A stretch of DNA of 64,000 nucleotides from Halomonas halodenitrificans DSM 735 (GTDB lineage Bacteria; Pseudomonadota; Gammaproteobacteria; Pseudomonadales; Halomonadaceae), in assembly GCF_000620045.1 (NCBI RefSeq), contig NZ_KK211059.1, positions 51,410-115,409 on the forward strand, given 5' to 3'. The notes under the pieces are model-generated. The model had not been told where the DNA came from and did no database searches. It saw only the letters and a program-made list of their open reading frames with translations. The first letter of the stretch is position 1, and every line of letters starts with the position of its first letter. Positions 62,542-64,000 of this stretch are shown in pieces. Position numbers and translations under genes: made by a program.

Positions 62542-63702
62542 ATGGAACGTCCCAAGCAGCTGATCGGCGTCATCGATGAGCCGGGCCCGGCGCGTGATGC
62601 CCTGGCAGAGACCATCGCGCGCGATGGCCTGTCGGTAGTGGCGGTCACCGACAGCGGTGCGTTGCCGCCGGAAGTGGCGCTGGCGGTGGCGCACGTGCGG
62701 GCCGTACCGGCGGCCGACTGGCCGGCACTCTGCGAGAATCTGCCGACTCTGGTGGTCAGCGATAGCCGCGATGCCCCCGATCTGCTCTCGGCGGTGGATG
62801 CGGGGCTGGTCAACTATATCGTGGAGCCGCGTCGACACGGTCAGCTGCTGCGCCGCATGATTCGCAAGGCGATTCGCCTGCGTGCCCTCGAGGATGACCG
62901 GCGCCGCGACAGGCTGCGCCTGGAGGAACTCAACGAAACCCTGGAAACGCATCTGGCCATGCTGCGTCTCGATCAGCAGGCCGGTGGCCAGATCCAGCGC
63001 AGGCTGCTGCCGTCCAGGCCTCAGACCCTGGGGGGAGTGACCTGCGATTACTGGTTTGCACCCTATCTCTATCTGTCAGGCGACTTCCTCGATTTCCATC
63101 TGCTCGACGAGCGTCATGTTCTGTTCTATTTTGCGGATGTCTCGGGGCATGGCGCGTCCTCGGCCTTCGTTACGGTGCTGCTCAAGTACCTGGCCAATCG
63201 GTGGCAGACCGAGTGGGACGGTCGGCAACCCGAGACCTTGCCGGCGCGCTGGCTGGCGGATCTCAATCGGGAGTTGCTGGATACCGGCATTGGCAAGCAC
63301 GCCACTCTGTTCGTGGGTATCATTGACCTCGAGCAGCGCTATCTGCACTATTCGCTGGGCGCTCAGCTGCCCATGCCCTTGTTGGTGGCAGGGGGCAAGG
63401 TGACCCCACTGGCCGGCGAGGGCATGCCGGTGGGGCTATTTCCGGGTGCCGAGTATCCCACGCTGGGGTGTTCGTTGCCGGAAGACTTCCATCTGTGGTT
63501 GTGTTCCGATGGAGTACTGGAGTGTCTGCCGGGCGATACGCTCGACTCGCGGCTCAGGGAACTCGAGCAGCAGATTCAGGCGAGCACGACGCTTGCCGAC
63601 CTGCGGGCCAATATGGCCCTTGACCTTGCGTTGGGTGATGAAGCCTTGCCCGACGACCTGACGATCTTGATGTTGAGCGGATTTGGCCATGCTGATTCAT
63701 GA
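62542..63702 (+). CDS. SpoIIE/PP2C-type phosphatase with degenerate receiver domain
   Basis: The 386-residue protein has an N-terminal receiver-like domain (residues 5-115), a coiled-coil linker (about 120-150) and a SpoIIE phosphatase domain with VSGDFLDFHLLDERHVLFYFADVSGHGA and CSDGVLE metal residues. The receiver lacks the phosphoacceptor loop and has VEPRRHG where active receivers have the KP(F/L) motif, so it probably does not take phosphate in the usual way. Together with the next gene (a STAS protein) it resembles the HsbR-HsbA switch of Pseudomonas. It dephosphorylates its STAS partner, by analogy. Confidence 0.88.
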   Translation: MERPKQLIGVIDEPGPARDALAETIARDGLSVVAVTDSGALPPEVALAVAHVRAVPAADWPALCENLPTLVVSDSRDAPDLLSAVDAGLVNYIVEPRRHGQLLRRMIRKAIRLRALEDDRRRDRLRLEELNETLETHLAMLRLDQQAGGQIQRRLLPSRPQTLGGVTCDYWFAPYLYLSGDFLDFHLLDERHVLFYFADVSGHGASSAFVTVLLKYLANRWQTEWDGRQPETLPARWLADLNRELLDTGIGKHATLFVGIIDLEQRYLHYSLGAQLPMPLLVAGGKVTPLAGEGMPVGLFPGAEYPTLGCSLPEDFHLWLCSDGVLECLPGDTLDSRLRELEQQIQASTTLADLRANMALDLALGDEALPDDLTILMLSGFGHADS

Positions 63703-64000
63703 AGGGCGTATCAAGGCGGCATTCGATGCCGGCGTATTCGTCCTCAAGCTGTGCGGCGACGTACGGCTCACTCTCTGCGCTACCCTGGACCGTCAGGCCC
63801 AGCAGCTGGCGCAGACGCCCGGTCTCGAAACGTTGATCATCGATCTGCGCGATGCCAGTAATGTGGACTCCACGGCGCTTGGCTTTCTGGCCAAGGTGGC
63901 CATGGCGGTGCAGGGCCGGCTGGCCGAGTGGCCCACCATCGTGGTCGACAGCCCCGACGTTCGGCGCATGCTCGACGTGATGGGGTTCTCGCGTTTCTTC
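63689..64000 (+). CDS. STAS-domain anti-sigma factor antagonist (partial, cut by window end)
   Basis: The first 104 codons are open to the window end. The STAS core ETLIIDLRDASNVDSTALGF contains the Ser that is phosphorylated in such proteins (VDSTALG), followed by LAKVAMAV and VRRMLDVMGFSRFF. The gene starts inside the phosphatase gene (14-base overlap). It probably is the substrate of the phosphatase and controls an anti-sigma factor, as HsbA does in P. aeruginosa. The 3' end lies outside the window. Confidence 0.9.
   Translation, partial: MLIHEGRIKAAFDAGVFVLKLCGDVRLTLCATLDRQAQQLAQTPGLETLIIDLRDASNVDSTALGFLAKVAMAVQGRLAEWPTIVVDSPDVRRMLDVMGFSRFF

Overview
The window is about 64 kb of GC-rich chromosomal DNA from a gammaproteobacterium. 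Gene content and order (dnaX-ybaB-recR-rnd-ycgL, ffs, fadD, hrpA, queF, pldA, mlaA, yqjDEK) and the tRNA and SRP RNA genes fit a Halomonas-like member of the Oceanospirillales. That placement is an inference from gene content and was not tested by alignment. I see no insertion sequence, prophage, integrase or CRISPR array. The DNA is mostly housekeeping and metabolic, with several accessory clusters.

Layout. 1-4.5 kb: tRNA-Gly followed by a copy of its own 3' end; then two TPP riboswitches control two convergent units, an SDR plus flavin monooxygenase pair (+) and a sodium:solute symporter (-). 4.5-13 kb: ABC-2 exporter (yadGH-like) coupled to queF, a periplasmic transthyretin/HIUase-like protein, a nitroreductase and thioesterase pair, two LysR genes with divergent partners (CurA-like reductase and a VOC protein), and tRNA-Ser. 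13-18 kb: DUF3617-like exported protein and an RND/MFP efflux pair with a TGTACAAA palindrome upstream. 18-26.9 kb: HI0933-type flavoprotein, a barnase-like RNase with a barstar-like protein, yqjD-E-K, pldA, mscK-like channel and tlyA. 26.9-30.7 kb: an unrecognised 682-residue protein with a papain-like motif set next to an ATP-grasp protein, then ffs (4.5S RNA). 30.9-33.6 kb: a TrpXYZ/DUF534-type ABC transporter.

33.6-44.1 kb: a nine-gene catabolic and uptake run (aminotransferase, CoA-transferase A and B, M20 hydrolase, thiolase, polar amino-acid ABC transporter) facing a LysR gene, followed by a histone-deacetylase-family amidohydrolase. The enzyme order suggests degradation of an (acylated) beta-amino acid to acyl-CoA units, but the substrate is unknown. 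44.3-48.7 kb: dnaX-ybaB-recR, then rnd-ycgL. 48.7-54.6 kb: a cluster of GGGGACAGTCCC repeats, ycgN, oligopeptidase B, and a membrane protein / VWA protein / class II glutamine amidotransferase run. 54.7-64 kb: fadD, hrpA, a FabH-like synthase, mlaA, and a SpoIIE-type phosphatase with a STAS protein cut by the window end.

The strongest candidates for undescribed biology are the papain-like/ATP-grasp pair, the TPP-controlled oxidoreductase-monooxygenase-transporter set, and the beta-amino-acid-like catabolic operon.
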